From positions 2,930,550-2,994,549 of the forward strand of contig NC_088654.1 in assembly GCF_964019385.1 (NCBI RefSeq): 64,000 nt of DNA. Direction: 5' to 3'. Position numbers and translations under genes: made by a program. A model generated the notes under the pieces. It saw only the letters and a program-made list of their open reading frames with translations. It had not been told where the DNA came from and did not search any database. This DNA comes from Sycon ciliatum. Lineage: Eukaryota > Porifera > Calcarea > Leucosolenida > Sycettidae. Positions 21,190 to 32,291 of the stretch are shown here, one piece after another; the first letter of the stretch is position 1; each line of letters begins with the position of its first letter.

Positions 21190-22041
21190 ATTGGAGTTCT
21201 GGTTGATCAACAGCGTATCTTTTAGGTACATGTGGCATCCATTGGTCTTGTGTGAGTGACACTAGGCATGCAACCGGACAACGTTGGTGAAAGGTTTCAT
21301 TACCAAAGAACTTGATTGGTTTGCCATTTAGCTTCCTGAGTGGCGTCACATCGTTTCCGTGGACTGGTTTAGATTCTTGAACACGTTTCCAGGAGTCCAG
21401 CCAATTAATAGCAGCCGAAGCTATTAGAATAGCCAGATTATGTCTTCTTATCTGCTCTGCACTCCATCCGCTTGCATCAGTAAGCAATGTAAACACGTTG
21501 TCCCCTGCACAGGCACGTGACTTCTGCAGGGAATTCCGGGAGAGCGTAAAGTGGCAGGACGAATTACCGTGAAGTTGCCACATGATTTGAGTACAATCGT
21601 AGCACATCAAGTCTTGACACTACTAGTACTTGTGACATGATCAATTCTGCTATGCTCTAATGCAGACTAGCAATAAGAGGCATTTGTCAGATCCTAGTAA
21701 CCATGAGGTACTGAGATGATTCTCTTCGGCAAGCCACCCACTCTGCAAAAAAATGCGCCAAAATTAATAATCTGTCATCTGCCTGCTCCAACTTGACTGT
21801 CCTCCTGACAAGTGAAAACCGCTGGCGTTGTCCGGCCATAAACACCATTATTGGCATCAATCCAACGCATTAATCCAACGCCTTCGTTGCTCCTCATCTC
21901 TGCAGCTCATACCAATAGGTCTGGCACGTCGAAAAAATAAAATACTCGGAGCTACAAGCTACATTTTCAGAGACAGGGAGTTGCAAATGGCAAGAAACCC
22001 AGCTTCCCTTCACCTTTGGCATCACGAGCAATGACCATTTA
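21190..22041 (-). repeat. Large inverted repeat, right arm (inner part)
   Basis: Reverse copy of 16610-17460. Matching landmarks are TGTCACAAGTA at 16998 with its complement near 21630, and CTCTAATGCAGACTAGCAAT here against ATTGCTAGTCTGCATTAGAG at 16962. A 1.1-kb DNA element splits this arm from its outer part at 23151. Confidence 0.75.
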
Positions 22042-23150
22042 GGCCGCGGTCACACATGAAAAGCTTGCACCGCTTTTGCGGAGGCGGAAAGCGGAACTAC
22101 CGCAGCCGCTTTGGCGGACCACACGATGCAGCGGTCACACATACATGTAGACTACTCTGCTCATCAACGCTCCGCTTTGGCGGAGAGAATGCAAATGCAG
22201 CACGTCCTATAAAATTTTAGATGTTCTTGTCCGAGTTGAAGCGACCTTCGCTTGTACAAGTAGAGCTATCGTGGATCGCTGACAGGCTAGGCTGCTGAAT
22301 GTCTCCTGTCAAGTACACTCGTGGATTTGGGGCGCATTCACTGCGGCCCAGTACAGGTGTATTTTGAATATTACTAGTTTGGTTTGCATCAATATCAAAT
22401 TCAAATAGTTGTATAGTAGGGTGTCGTCCTTCTTGTCCGAGTTGAAGCGACCTTCGCTTGTACAAGTAGAGCCATCGTGGATCGCTGACAGGCTGCTGAA
22501 TGTCTCCTGTCAAGTACACTCGTGGATTTGGGGCACATTCACTGCGACGGGTGTATTTGAATATTAGTTTAGTTTACATCAATATCAAATTCAAATAGTT
22601 TTATAGCAGGGTGTCGTTGCCTCCTCCATGATCCATCATCGACCCAGCGACTGCGTGGATGCCTGCAGTTGCAGTGAGGGTGTGGCAGAGTACTGTACTA
22701 CTCCCTGGTTGCAGTCCTAGTGTTGCATACTCTGGTGGACGTATTGCTTGGAGAGAGTTGGAGATCGTCCGCGATCGGGGCCAATGAGTTGGGAGACGGA
22801 TTCCCTCACCAATTATCCACTCATAACGATGCAGTATTGTTTGCGAGATCTCCAGAACGTACAGTTCATTGGCAAAGAAGAACAATATGAAAACTGAATA
22901 CCAAACGGCAACCAAACAACACCAGAACTCAGTGCAGAAGTAGCACACCAAACTCCAAAGCCATCGGCATGCAGGTTCCGCCAAAGCGGATCCGCGAAAG
23001 CGGAGGGTCCGCTCGCATTTTTTTGGCGTACCGATATCCAAACTTTCCGCCAAAGCGTAACTTACGCCTCCGCCGTTGCCGAGGCAACGGCGGAAGCGTA
23101 AGTTACGCTTTGGCGGAACCGCCAAAAAAAGTGCATGTGTGACCGAGGCC
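22042..23150. mobile_element. Non-autonomous PIF/Harbinger element with known empty site
   Basis: 1,109 bp with ends GGCCGCGGTCACACATG and CATGTGTGACCGAGGCC, flanked by TTA (22039-22041, 23151-23153). The left arm of the inverted repeat has the same surrounding sequence without the element (near 16603: CTGATAATGATCATAGCTCG), with TAA present only once. The ends resemble those of the autonomous element at 32011-35593. Inner repeats GGAGGCGGAAAGCGGA and GCCAAAGCGTAACTTACGC give further folding. Confidence 0.88.
22224..22620 (-). repeat. 206-bp tandem duplication
   Basis: Two copies (22224-22429, 22430-22620) share TTCTTGTCCGAGTTGAAGCG, GTACAAGTAGAGC and CTGTCAAGTACACTCGTGGA. On the minus strand both copies read NPRVYLTGDIQQP, so they may derive from a coding exon that I do not recognise. 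Confidence 0.75.
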
Positions 23151-23497
23151 TTATCAGCCAGCAATGTTTTACTAGAGCAAAGGCGCTGGCGGGAACAGAA
23201 ACAGCAACGTTTCTTTCTCAGCAAAAACAAATAAAAAGGAAAGGAACAAAAAAGGATCAACACCGGTGCACCAGGGATTCGTCCATACCCGGTACCCAGG
23301 CCAGGTGTGTACTACTACCTGGAAAGGCTCTCCCACAGATTGCAGTACAAAAGCCACGGCCAAGTGTCCCACTGAGGCGCGGTCGCTTGCCCGGACCGCT
23401 GGGACGCGGACAGTACCTACGAAGAGCAGCCTGTGACGTTTATTTTTTATGACAGAAAATCCGCAAAAAAAGTTGGGCTTGTCCCTAAATTTAGCCA
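23151..23497 (-). repeat. Large inverted repeat, right arm (outer part)
   Basis: Reverse copy of 16262-16605, ending AAGTTGGGCTTGTCCC against GGGACAAGCCCAAC in the left arm. It contains CCAAGTGTCCCACTGAG and the GAAGAGCAGCCTGTGACGTT block matching AACGTCACAGGCTGCTCTTC. Confidence 0.75.
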
Positions 23498-24624
23498 GGC
23501 GAAGCGCCAGCACCGGAAAAGTGCCCTAAAAGTTGCACTTTTATTTTCCAAATCCGACCCCAGGCCCGGGAAATTTGAAACTCAGCTCAATATCGCCAAA
23601 AAGAGACTATTTTATCCCTTGCTCACAAGAGCTTCCCTCGTGGTATCGTCTTGTTCCGAGGCAATGTTTGGGAAGGTGCGGGCATTAGCTGCCCTAAGTT
23701 TCGCGGAAAGCTCCAAGCGACATCATTTTCCTCGCTTTCTCGCCAGAGTTTTCAAGACCGACGCAACTCGTCGTCAAAAAGTACTCAGCGTGGATTTCGT
23801 GCCGAATTCCGCCCCAAACAATTTAGGCTGACCTCTCGCCACCAATCGAACCCACTGATATGTATCTACCTATACACGAGCAATGGTTTGAGCCCAAAGA
23901 AGGACAACTTCACAACGAGCACACTTTCTGAGGGTAATATTTTCTATGTATATCAGTATTAGAACACCATCAAGACGACAAATTGACCAGCAGAAAGACA
24001 GAAAGTTGCACTACAAATACATGCATACAGCAGCTGTATAAACATAAATAATTGAACAGAAAACTATGTAACTGGATCCCACCAAAAACAGTGAAGCATC
24101 CCAAATAGTATGCGCATACACATATACATGAAGGAAGGCTATGTTGCCACCATACACTGGCTACGCACACGGACATCATTCTGGAGAGCTGAGCATCAGC
24201 GTGCGCACACACCCACACACACATCTGCATGCACGCGCGCACACCCACATGCGCATGCACACGCGCGCGCGCACACACACCCACATATACACATGCACGC
24301 GTGCACACTCCTGCCCTGTGCTGTCGAGCCACTGCCACAAGGGTTGCGTGGGCCTCGAAGGCACCGGAGAGAGAATAGGAGAACGCAGTCCCATAGATAC
24401 ACACGCACACACACACACACATGTACACAACACGTGCAAGTACACACGTGGCAGCTTACTACAAGAGAACCACACAAGTTCACATGTGGGCGCGAACTGT
24501 ATTCACAGTTGGTCATACTGTCTTGGGCATATGAGGGAGGAGCAGGAGAGTGAGTGATTGACTCAGACACAATGCGCTTCAACATGCTAGCACATGCACC
24601 GGTTTCGGACAGTGGCAGAACGTG

Positions 24625-24700
<76 letters not shown>

Positions 24701-26000
24701 CACCAGCGTTCCAGCTCAAGCTCCAAATTTCTAGTTGCTTCTCCTGGTCACAGTAAACACAGAACAGGGCTCAGGCAGTGCCGAGGAAGTGGTTGTACTT
24801 GGTGCAGTGTCGTGAGCAGGATAAACTTCCAACATCTCTACACAGTGTAGCTCTTCAGGCGCACACGAAGACTCAGAAACCGGAATATACTTTACATGAT
24901 GATTGAAAGTCCAGCAGCACAACAAAACTTCCAAGGACTGGTTTGGCACTAGCTTCCGTCTCATTGGCGTGCGCCCAGCCAGTTTTGGAAAGAAAGAGTA
25001 GACGTTCATTCCTCGTTCAACCTGCAATGAACTGGAGACAACACAAACCAACAAGACGACGATGGTTATCATCAGCTCATGTGTTCACCACCGCAGTGCT
25101 ACCATTCACTTTCCTGCTCCAAATGCACTACCAGGCTGCATGGTACTACTGTCGTGGACATGGAAATCCGGTCGCACGTATAGCGGCCCCAGGGCGCTGG
25201 CCATGCAGCCGTAGCACGGTTTATCATGCGCTGCTGATGGTCGCATTGGATCAACATGTGCACTGCATGCAACGTTCTGTACGTGCTGAGGGTGCCGGCC
25301 CCGGTCAATCGACTGGATTTCCATGTCCGCGACAGTACGATGTGTCGATAATAGACCGTGATTTGCATTTTCCAATGATTAGGACTGGTATTATTTCTAT
25401 TTTTCACACTTAGAAAGAAAACAAGGGGCAAGATTTGATCTGGATTATGTGGTTGTTGGCTATGTCAACATTTGAAAGAGGGTTGCAACCGTGATAGCAC
25501 TGCAACACGAGTTTAAACCTACGTATTGCATGGTATACTCAACAGTTGGCGAGCAGAGAATTTCGTGCCGAATTCCGCCCCAAGGTTGTGCACAGCAAAC
25601 AACTTGATATATCATTAGCCCTACCCTTGTGCTATACGTACCCGTTGTGCCGATCGAGCCTGAGCCCTCTACTCGACTCCACGGTCCAATGACATTCGGT
25701 CATCATGGCCAAATTCAAGTCACTCAAGTGTTGAGAAGTGTCTACGTCGTCGCACACAGCATGTGTCGACATACAAAAATATGTGTACGATAGAGAAAGA
25801 ACTACTGAAGAGCAGCCAACTGGTATCAGCATTCTCCTTCAAAGGATAGGTCGGTGGCAGAGGGCCAAAGCCGGACAATAGTTGTAAATTCTCAGCGTTG
25901 AATTTCTACAGGCTGTAGATACCTGGAAAAGCTCGATTTCCCGCCACGGAAAATAAAAAAGTCTTGATTTGGGGTGCATGCTGGCGCTTCGCCCGTAGCC
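23498..26000. other. Repeat-like region with imperfect inverted ends; no gene seen
   Basis: Near 23500 GGCGAAGCGCCAGCACCGG is matched in reverse near 25978-25995 (GTGCATGCTGGCGCTTCGCC), and an ATTTTCC/GGAAAAT block follows on both sides, suggesting the ends of a 2.5-kb element. ATTTCGTGCCGAATTCCGCC occurs twice in direct orientation (23792, 25559). A (CA)-rich stretch lies at 24205-24300 and (GA)n at 24629-24700. Open frames have no recognisable domain. Confidence 0.4.
24629..24700 (+). repeat. (GA)n microsatellite
   Basis: About 35 GA units with one AA interruption. Confidence 0.9.
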
Positions 26001-26002
26001 TT

Positions 26003-26518
26003 TCGCGATTCCCACTATACCGTGAGTGCCGTGCCGTGAGTACCCATGGTGATTTGCTCACGTGAGGGGCAGTTTTGGCGCGAGTTCATTCCGTGGTTCC
26101 TGCCGTACCGCGCCGTGGACATTCCGGTACGCGGTGCCGAGGGTCTCTGGGGGGTGGAAATGGCATGCCGTGGTATTCCGTGAGGTCGAATGCAGTGAGT
26201 AGTAGGTATTTTACTACTCCCTGAAAGGAAGTTTTTTCTTTCTTTTGTATTTGTGGTACGAAGTTTTTTCTTGGCTTTTGGCTTTTCGATTGGTTGATTC
26301 TTGAGCTTTCTCCAGTCATCTCCCCCGCTATTTTCCCTCAGGACCAAAGTCAGAAATTGATAAAAATGGTGATCCGGCCTGCCGACGGAATGCACGGAAT
26401 GATTGGGCGCAGGGTGCAGGTGTAAATCACTCTCAGCTTCAAGCTCGTACCGTGGGGTACACGTGACCTACCCAAATCTTCGGCACGGCACTCACGGTAC
26501 CGTAGTGGGAATCGGCCC
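26003..26518. mobile_element. MITE with GATTCCCACTA…CCGTGAGTGCCGTGCCG ends
   Basis: Left end GATTCCCACTATACCGTGAG TGCCGTGCCG; right end (reverse) GGGCCGATTCCCACTACGGT with the same GTGAGTGCCGTGCCG block. The right terminus shares GGGCCGATTCCCAC with the start of the large inverted repeat at 16250, and both are followed or preceded by TTA. A palindromic GAGTAGTA…TACTACTCCCTG block sits inside at 26193-26222. Confidence 0.6.
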
Positions 26519-26519
26519 T

Positions 26520-27040
26520 TACCGCTTATTGACAAGCCGGTCGCGTGCGGCTCCGCGAGGTATATTATGGCACCGCAGGTCGCGCACCAGAGGGCCTTTC
26601 TGGAAGCCTTACTCGATCGAAACTGAGCGAAACTGAGCACCCTGGGATGCGAGCAGTTTTTAGTACTCCCTGGTCCAAAAGCTCACCACCAGGCCGTCTG
26701 TCGTCTGGATATGCACTGTTGTTCGTCATGGTCAGCAATCTCCTTCGTTCGACCTTTCGTTTTCCTGACCACGATGATGACAAGCAGCTCTCATGCTCAG
26801 GTTAGTGCTACTTGTATGTCTGGGCACACAACACATATGAGATGAACCCACTGACGTTATCGAACTGAAGAATGCAGCAATAGTTCCTCGGATTCTCTTG
26901 ATTTCGGAACAAATTTCCTTCACTTTCACCCTCTCAGTCTCTTCCCCATGCCCTCCATGCATGCACAACGGAGCTTTCATTTCAAATGTTGTTTTATACT
27001 TTGGCAGTGCCTCTGCTACACTTTCATATAGAGTGAGGTC
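26520..27040 (+). repeat. Inverted duplication, copy A (partner at 36.84-37.58 kb)
   Basis: Two adjoining blocks match 37391-37575 and 36838-37145 in reverse. On the minus strand a frame reads HGGHGEETERVKVKEICSEI then KRIRGTIAAFFSSITSV; the partner reads HGGHGKETERVKVKEICSEI, KRIRGTLAAFFSSITSV. Mostly conservative differences suggest an ancestral coding sequence, unidentified. A third copy of the first block is at 46180-46330. Confidence 0.7.
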
Positions 27041-27080
27041 CTGTAAATAGGATCCAACATTGTTGGTGGTGTGTGTGTGT

Positions 27081-27094
27081 GGGGGGGGGGGGGG
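27081..27094 (+). repeat. Poly-G run
   Basis: About 14 G after (GT)n. Similar long G runs are at 27510-27526 and 28171-28182; each is a likely sequencing trouble spot. Confidence 0.9.
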
Positions 27095-27739
27095 TATGTT
27101 TGCAGCCAGGATGTAGGAATGACACTTCTGCGCAGCATGTGGCAATAGTCAGAACTGGTCACTCTACAAATCCCATACTTGACAACCTTTGCAAACCTGA
27201 GATCGAATGACGTACCTAGGCACGAAAATGTATACAAATATAGGTCACAGTGAGGCATGGACCTTATGCACTTTTGGGTGCCTATTATCGCCCTCGATGT
27301 CGGGATGGTCGCGGCTAAATCGGGGTGGTTGTCAGGTATGAAATCCCAACCGAGAAAACCATTTCATTAAAAGATAAACTCGGCTGGAACGCCGTTTTTC
27401 TGGGAATAGAAAATTTGTTGTGCCACTTTCGGCTAGTCCTTTTAGCAAAAGTGATTCAGTGCCTCCGCAATGCTGTATGAGCGCCAGGATATAGCAACTT
27501 TCTGTATGCGGGGGGGGGGGGGGGGGTTATCGTCCGCAACATTGGTAGAGTTACGGTTACATTGTATATGTAGATACATGTGCATCAGGGATTCATAGCA
27601 CCTGGGGAGACGACATGAGACCAAAGTACCCAAGACGTTGTGAGTTTTGACCCCATATTGGGTGGTTCTACGCTTTCTGTGTTCTGTGCAGCTCACAGGC
27701 TTGCTCTGTTTAACCCAAACATCTAGATCAGCAATTCTA

Positions 27740-27978
27740 TAGACCTTATTCGATAACGTGATTTTTGGACTCGTCTCCAGGGATTTGTCGTAAGCTGGGG
27801 CACGCGTACGTGAAACAAGTGGCAAGAAAGGCCCAGTTCGTACAAGGGAGTAGTAAAATACCGATATTTGTCTGCTCCTAGGTTCCCACGACGAGTCCTC
27901 TTTGCACTGGGTCTCTTGCCACTCCCTGGTTCCCGGGACCTGGTTCACGTGATCGTGACGTTTATCGAATAAGGTCTA
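27740..27978. mobile_element. MITE with TAGACCTTATTCGATAA ends, TA duplication
   Basis: 239 bp with terminal inverted repeat TAGACCTTATTCGATAA / TTATCGAATAAGGTCTA and TA flanks (27738-27739, 27979-27980). Inside it at 27845 is GGGAGTAGTAAAATACC, the arm of the hAT-like micro-element family. Confidence 0.8.
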
Positions 27979-27980
27979 TA

Positions 27981-30172
27981 TGCGGGCATGCATAAATCAA
28001 CCCTTCCACAAGGACGGCTCAAACAGGCAGCCAAGGAGTGAAAATTTCGCTCCTGGGGCTAGGGGTGAAGCGAAGGCCTCAATTTGCCAAATGAGCCTTC
28101 TCCATCGAAACGAACGAAGGTGTCGAATAATTATTTTACCAGTTCGCAGTTCCTGTTTACGCGCACTCCGGGGGGGGGGGGGGCTACTATGCACTTGTAG
28201 TGACATTTACAGTAAGCCAAGTTGCACCTATGGAAGCCAGGTGAAACACGACTAGTTGACTGTACAGACTACAGTATACATGCACCTGTATACATGCACA
28301 TGTGTACGTGAAGATCAGTGCATGCATGCCTGCCGTAATCGTATGTTGACCTTCGTTCGAATTGAAAAGAGAGGGTCGTTTCGAAAAAGAAAAAAATCTC
28401 AATGGAAGTATGATGCTGCTGACAATTCAAGACTCACTGAAGTCGCCTTTCGGGAATGGATCATGCGCTCTGGGTTCATCCAATTGGATATGGACTCAAA
28501 TCATTGTTACACCATTCTTGTTTGGTTAGTTATTCTACATCCCATAGCATGTACAATCCACCTTGTGAATAATGTACCTCGGGTTTACAAAACAACTCGC
28601 AAATAACGACACAATCTTCAGATCTAGTGACCATTTGATTGCATACTTCCAACCTCACGAGTAACAACAATACACCAATAGCGACACTTTTCTCATTCAC
28701 AATCGAGGGTCAGTATTCCCCAGGTTGACTGCAATTGCCAATCAAACAGGAGGGGCGAAAGTCGACCACGGCTGAAAAGGCGTAAAGAAAATGTATGTCA
28801 TGAGCTAGATGGCAGAAGGAGGAAGTAGGTTTTCTGAGAAAGCAAGAAACAGAGGTGAACGAAGCACCAGGTCTGTCCATGCAGTGGATAGAATTATTGT
28901 ATTGAAAGACAGGCTCTATACGTCAGCTTGCTACTATTATACCTACATTTGCTTTCTGCCTTTTTCATGCAGGATTCTGAAAGCTGGAGCAGCTCTGGTT
29001 ACCTCGACCACTGAACTTACAACTAACTTCCAACCAAATTCAAGGCAGTATTATGATGAATCAAGCTCGCTTGCCATCATTTCATCATTGCAGAGTACAT
29101 CGACAAAATAGATTTGGTGCTGACTATGTATGATGTAGAGTGTGCTCTATGTATCTATACTACTGATTGGCCTACATTGTACTTATGTGGGCTGAGAGTA
29201 ATCGATTGTGCTGTATGGCAGTTTACTTGTATGTCATAGATGTTCACATTGCACACAGCTACTGAATTGCTTTCTGTTGCACTGGCCTACTGCGGCCCAC
29301 TGCAAATAGATTGTAGTGGCATGGGCCATGCCATCATTATAGTGGTATACCGGTACTACACCAACAGTTTCACTGGTGCACTGCACTTACTGGTAGATCT
29401 ACATCATGCACAGCCTTGTCACTGCCTTTCTCACTTCTTTTTATGAATTTACTGTACTGTACTGTACACATTTAGGCACAGCTCTTCCACAAAGAGTTAC
29501 TAGTATTTTCTTCTGCATACCTACTGTATACAGTGACCTGACTGGTAACATCTATGGCTGTGAAATCACAAATTTCTGGGTTGACAGCCTCGAACCTATA
29601 CGATTTGTTTCTAAGTACGTGCTATAAGAAGTATTCTATTAAAGTATTCTACTGTAGCTTGCAGGACATGGACTGAGTTTGGAACACCACTCTTCTGTGA
29701 TTTGGATGTCAAATTATGAAATTCACTGCTTGAGATAAACCGGTGCATGGCATTCACTGCTATAGTATGACTCGGGGTAAAGTGTTCCAACGCATACTCA
29801 TTATAGTGAATAGGTGTGCGTCAGTTGATCCGTGCCAAACGTTGTTGCTGCTGGATAACATATTCCGAGATAACTGAAGCTACACTGCCATCTAATGTTC
29901 AAACATGCATCGAAGGGGCCGTAACGAGATCTGCAAGGCATGATTCTATACCTGTATTCGATGCTCTCTAGCAGGCCATTCATCTGCCTCATTTTCTCTG
30001 TGCTGCATTGATGAGTGAAACAGCATGCTGTCCGCAGATTGGGTATTGTGTATAGACAGACGTGTATGTAGTGGTAAAGCTCAAATACATGTACAACATA
30101 ACAATCCCCGTGTTTTGCAATAGCACAAACCCAGCAACCGCAATTCTTATTTTTGGGCTGTGGTGTTCTTAG
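27981..30172. other. No gene recognised
   Basis: Low-copy-looking DNA with a G-run at 28171-28182 and a cluster of TGTATACATGCAC words near 28270-28330. A plus-strand frame at 28256-28606 (FVRIEKRGSFRKRKKSQWKY, VAFREWIMRSGFIQLD) has no recognised domain. No convincing splice sites or repeats were seen. Confidence 0.3.
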
Positions 30173-30174
30173 TA

Positions 30175-30359
30175 CAGTGGTCCCTCTATAATCCGGCACC
30201 ATTTGTGCCACGAAAATCTGCTGGATTAGGGAGGGTGCTGGATTAACAAATCTGATCTACTGCTGCAATGTGCATGAAGAGGACATTTGGCTACTGAAAA
30301 TTGCGCCGGTTTATCGAGGGTGCTGGATTATAAAGTGCCGGATTAGAGAGGGACGACTG
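30175..30359. mobile_element. pogo/Tigger-type MITE
   Basis: 185 bp with ends CAGTGGTCCCTCTATAATCC and GGATTAGAGAGGGACGACTG, flanked by TA. CAGTNGTCCCTC termini with TA duplication are characteristic of the pogo branch of Tc1/mariner. The CTGGATTA/TGCCGGATTA words repeat inside. Confidence 0.85.
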
Positions 30360-31157
30360 TATTCCAGGCTGGATGTTCTAGGCTTCAACGCTCTTGGGCG
30401 CACGACTTTACTGTGCCGAAGAATATTTTCAGCCAATGAACCCAGAGCTTGGGGGCAGATGAGTGCCATGGAACAGCCTTTTGCATGTGGCTTTCACTAC
30501 ATGCACATGTACAACTTTCAATTGATGCGGAAAATTCAGACGAGGACTTTTGCAGTTATGAGATAGGTCCCCACGAATGGTCATGTCACTTCACAGAATA
30601 CATGAACTAATAGAGTAGACCTCGATCCCCCCAGAGAACGCTTGGGTGAAGTCGGTTTCAACTGAGGACATGTCCAAAACCATGCTAAGTACTTGAGCTG
30701 CTCATGAACCCCACAATTTTCAGGCCCGCCGGAGCCGGTCTGGTTGGTCAGGTCATCACCGGACCAACTTGTTGGCCACCAACAAATGTTTCCTTCTGTG
30801 GAGGACGTGTGTACCCGCCATATCACACACAAAGTATAAAAGGCCATGACACTACCGGACCAATCAAAAACTGCTTCCGGCGGTACTGATTATACAGTAC
30901 AGGTTTAAAAAGCGGCTCCATTTTTGTCATACATCAAACCAACTCTGTCATTGCTATTCTACTCAAAAAGAGTAGTGATGTTTATTCACAAAAGAATCAC
31001 AATACTAGCAGAGAACTTCGATATTCTCCTATTTTAGGGGCACTGCAGTACTATGCAAAACTTAATGCTGCATGGTCATTGTTATGAAGCCGTCACCTCA
31101 GTACAGCAATTGAACAGGCTGATTATGTGAGCGAGATTCACGGCAAATCTTCTTCCA

Positions 31158-31378
31158 TCATTCAGTCTTGAGTGGTCCACTGAGGCAGGAAAACAACCTG
31201 TTCCGGCCTTCCATACGAGAAGCAGAAATTGAACATGCTCCAGGGTGGAGGTGGCGAGTATCGGCAATGTAATGCACCTTTAGGCAAACACGACCATCAT
31301 TCCGAAATGGATTCTCAAACACCTTCGCTCGTGAGAGTGCCTCAGAGTGGTATTCATCAACAGATGGCAAACCTGTAA
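31158..31378 (-). CDS. Possible terminal coding exon, unknown gene
   Basis: On the minus strand a good acceptor (CATGTATTTTACAG) precedes an open frame of about 73 codons, LPSVDEYHSEALSRAKVFEN, then PFRNDGRVCLKVHYIADTRH and ISASRMEGRNRLFSCLSGPL, ending in TGA. The frame is not low-complexity and stands in otherwise gene-free DNA. I do not recognise the family. Upstream exons were not found on the minus strand within a few kb. It could be a last exon or a chance frame in an old repeat. Confidence 0.3.
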
Positions 31379-32291
31379 AATACATGAAAATACATAGCAG
31401 CAACACAAAGAAACCTAATGTTATAGAAACAAATTCGAAAAACAAAGTCTACTGAACCAAGGTACAATTACACTCCAGGAGACAAGCAAAAGTGCATATA
31501 ATCCGAAGGTTGCGATGCCTGTATGTATTGTATGGATTTATGGATTCTCCACAGGCCTTAGGGGCCGTCCAAGGTTACCAATAGTATTTTCAAAACGAAA
31601 TGTTTTCGTTTGTGGGTGGTTGGGTTTGAAGGAGTTTCGTTTTGAAAATAATTATTGAATGCTGATGGAGAATGCCCAGTTACTTCTGGATGTCGAAAAT
31701 TGACATCAATCTTTTATTGAAATTCGTTTTAACCGATAGTTGAAAAGTGTAATCGTTTCACCCCTAATAATTGATACCATATCCAAGTCTGACTCTCACC
31801 GTGAGATCCTGGCAACAATAATACCTGGTACATGACATATTCAGACACTGACATAAGCATCTTTTTGGGAACAACACGTGTGCCTATCTGCTAGTGTAAT
31901 GTGACACACATGTAGAATCAGTCATAGGTAATGTTACCCCCTCACTGTTGTATGCGCAGACTCCACTTCGCGGTGTCAAGTACTCTTCTTTCGGTGGGCT
32001 ACTTCACTAAGGCGCCGGTCACACATGCAGGCGGCGACACCACTTTTGCGGCTGCCTCCAACACGCTGGCAGTGGGCGCTTTTGCGGCTCTTTTCTGCCG
32101 GCGGTCACACATGCAAAGGCTTTGGTACGCACGCAGCTTCACGGGTCTCCACAGGTGTCGTAAAAATTTTCTCTGAAAAAGACTGTAGCCTCAAAATTCT
32201 TCAGGAAGGTACCTGCTTTGTTGCATTTTGACTGAGTTGGCTGTTTCATTTTTAATTCCTATCACTGTTGTCTTTCCTTTCCTGCGCTGGT

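Noticed and set aside
22217..22519. 100-codon minus-strand frame as a gene
   Set aside because: Made of a 206-bp tandem duplication inside a transposon; kept only as a repeat note.
26193..26222. Full member of the 8-bp-duplication micro-element family
   Set aside because: Palindrome is present but flanks GTCGAATG and AAAGGAAG do not match, so mobility is not supported here.
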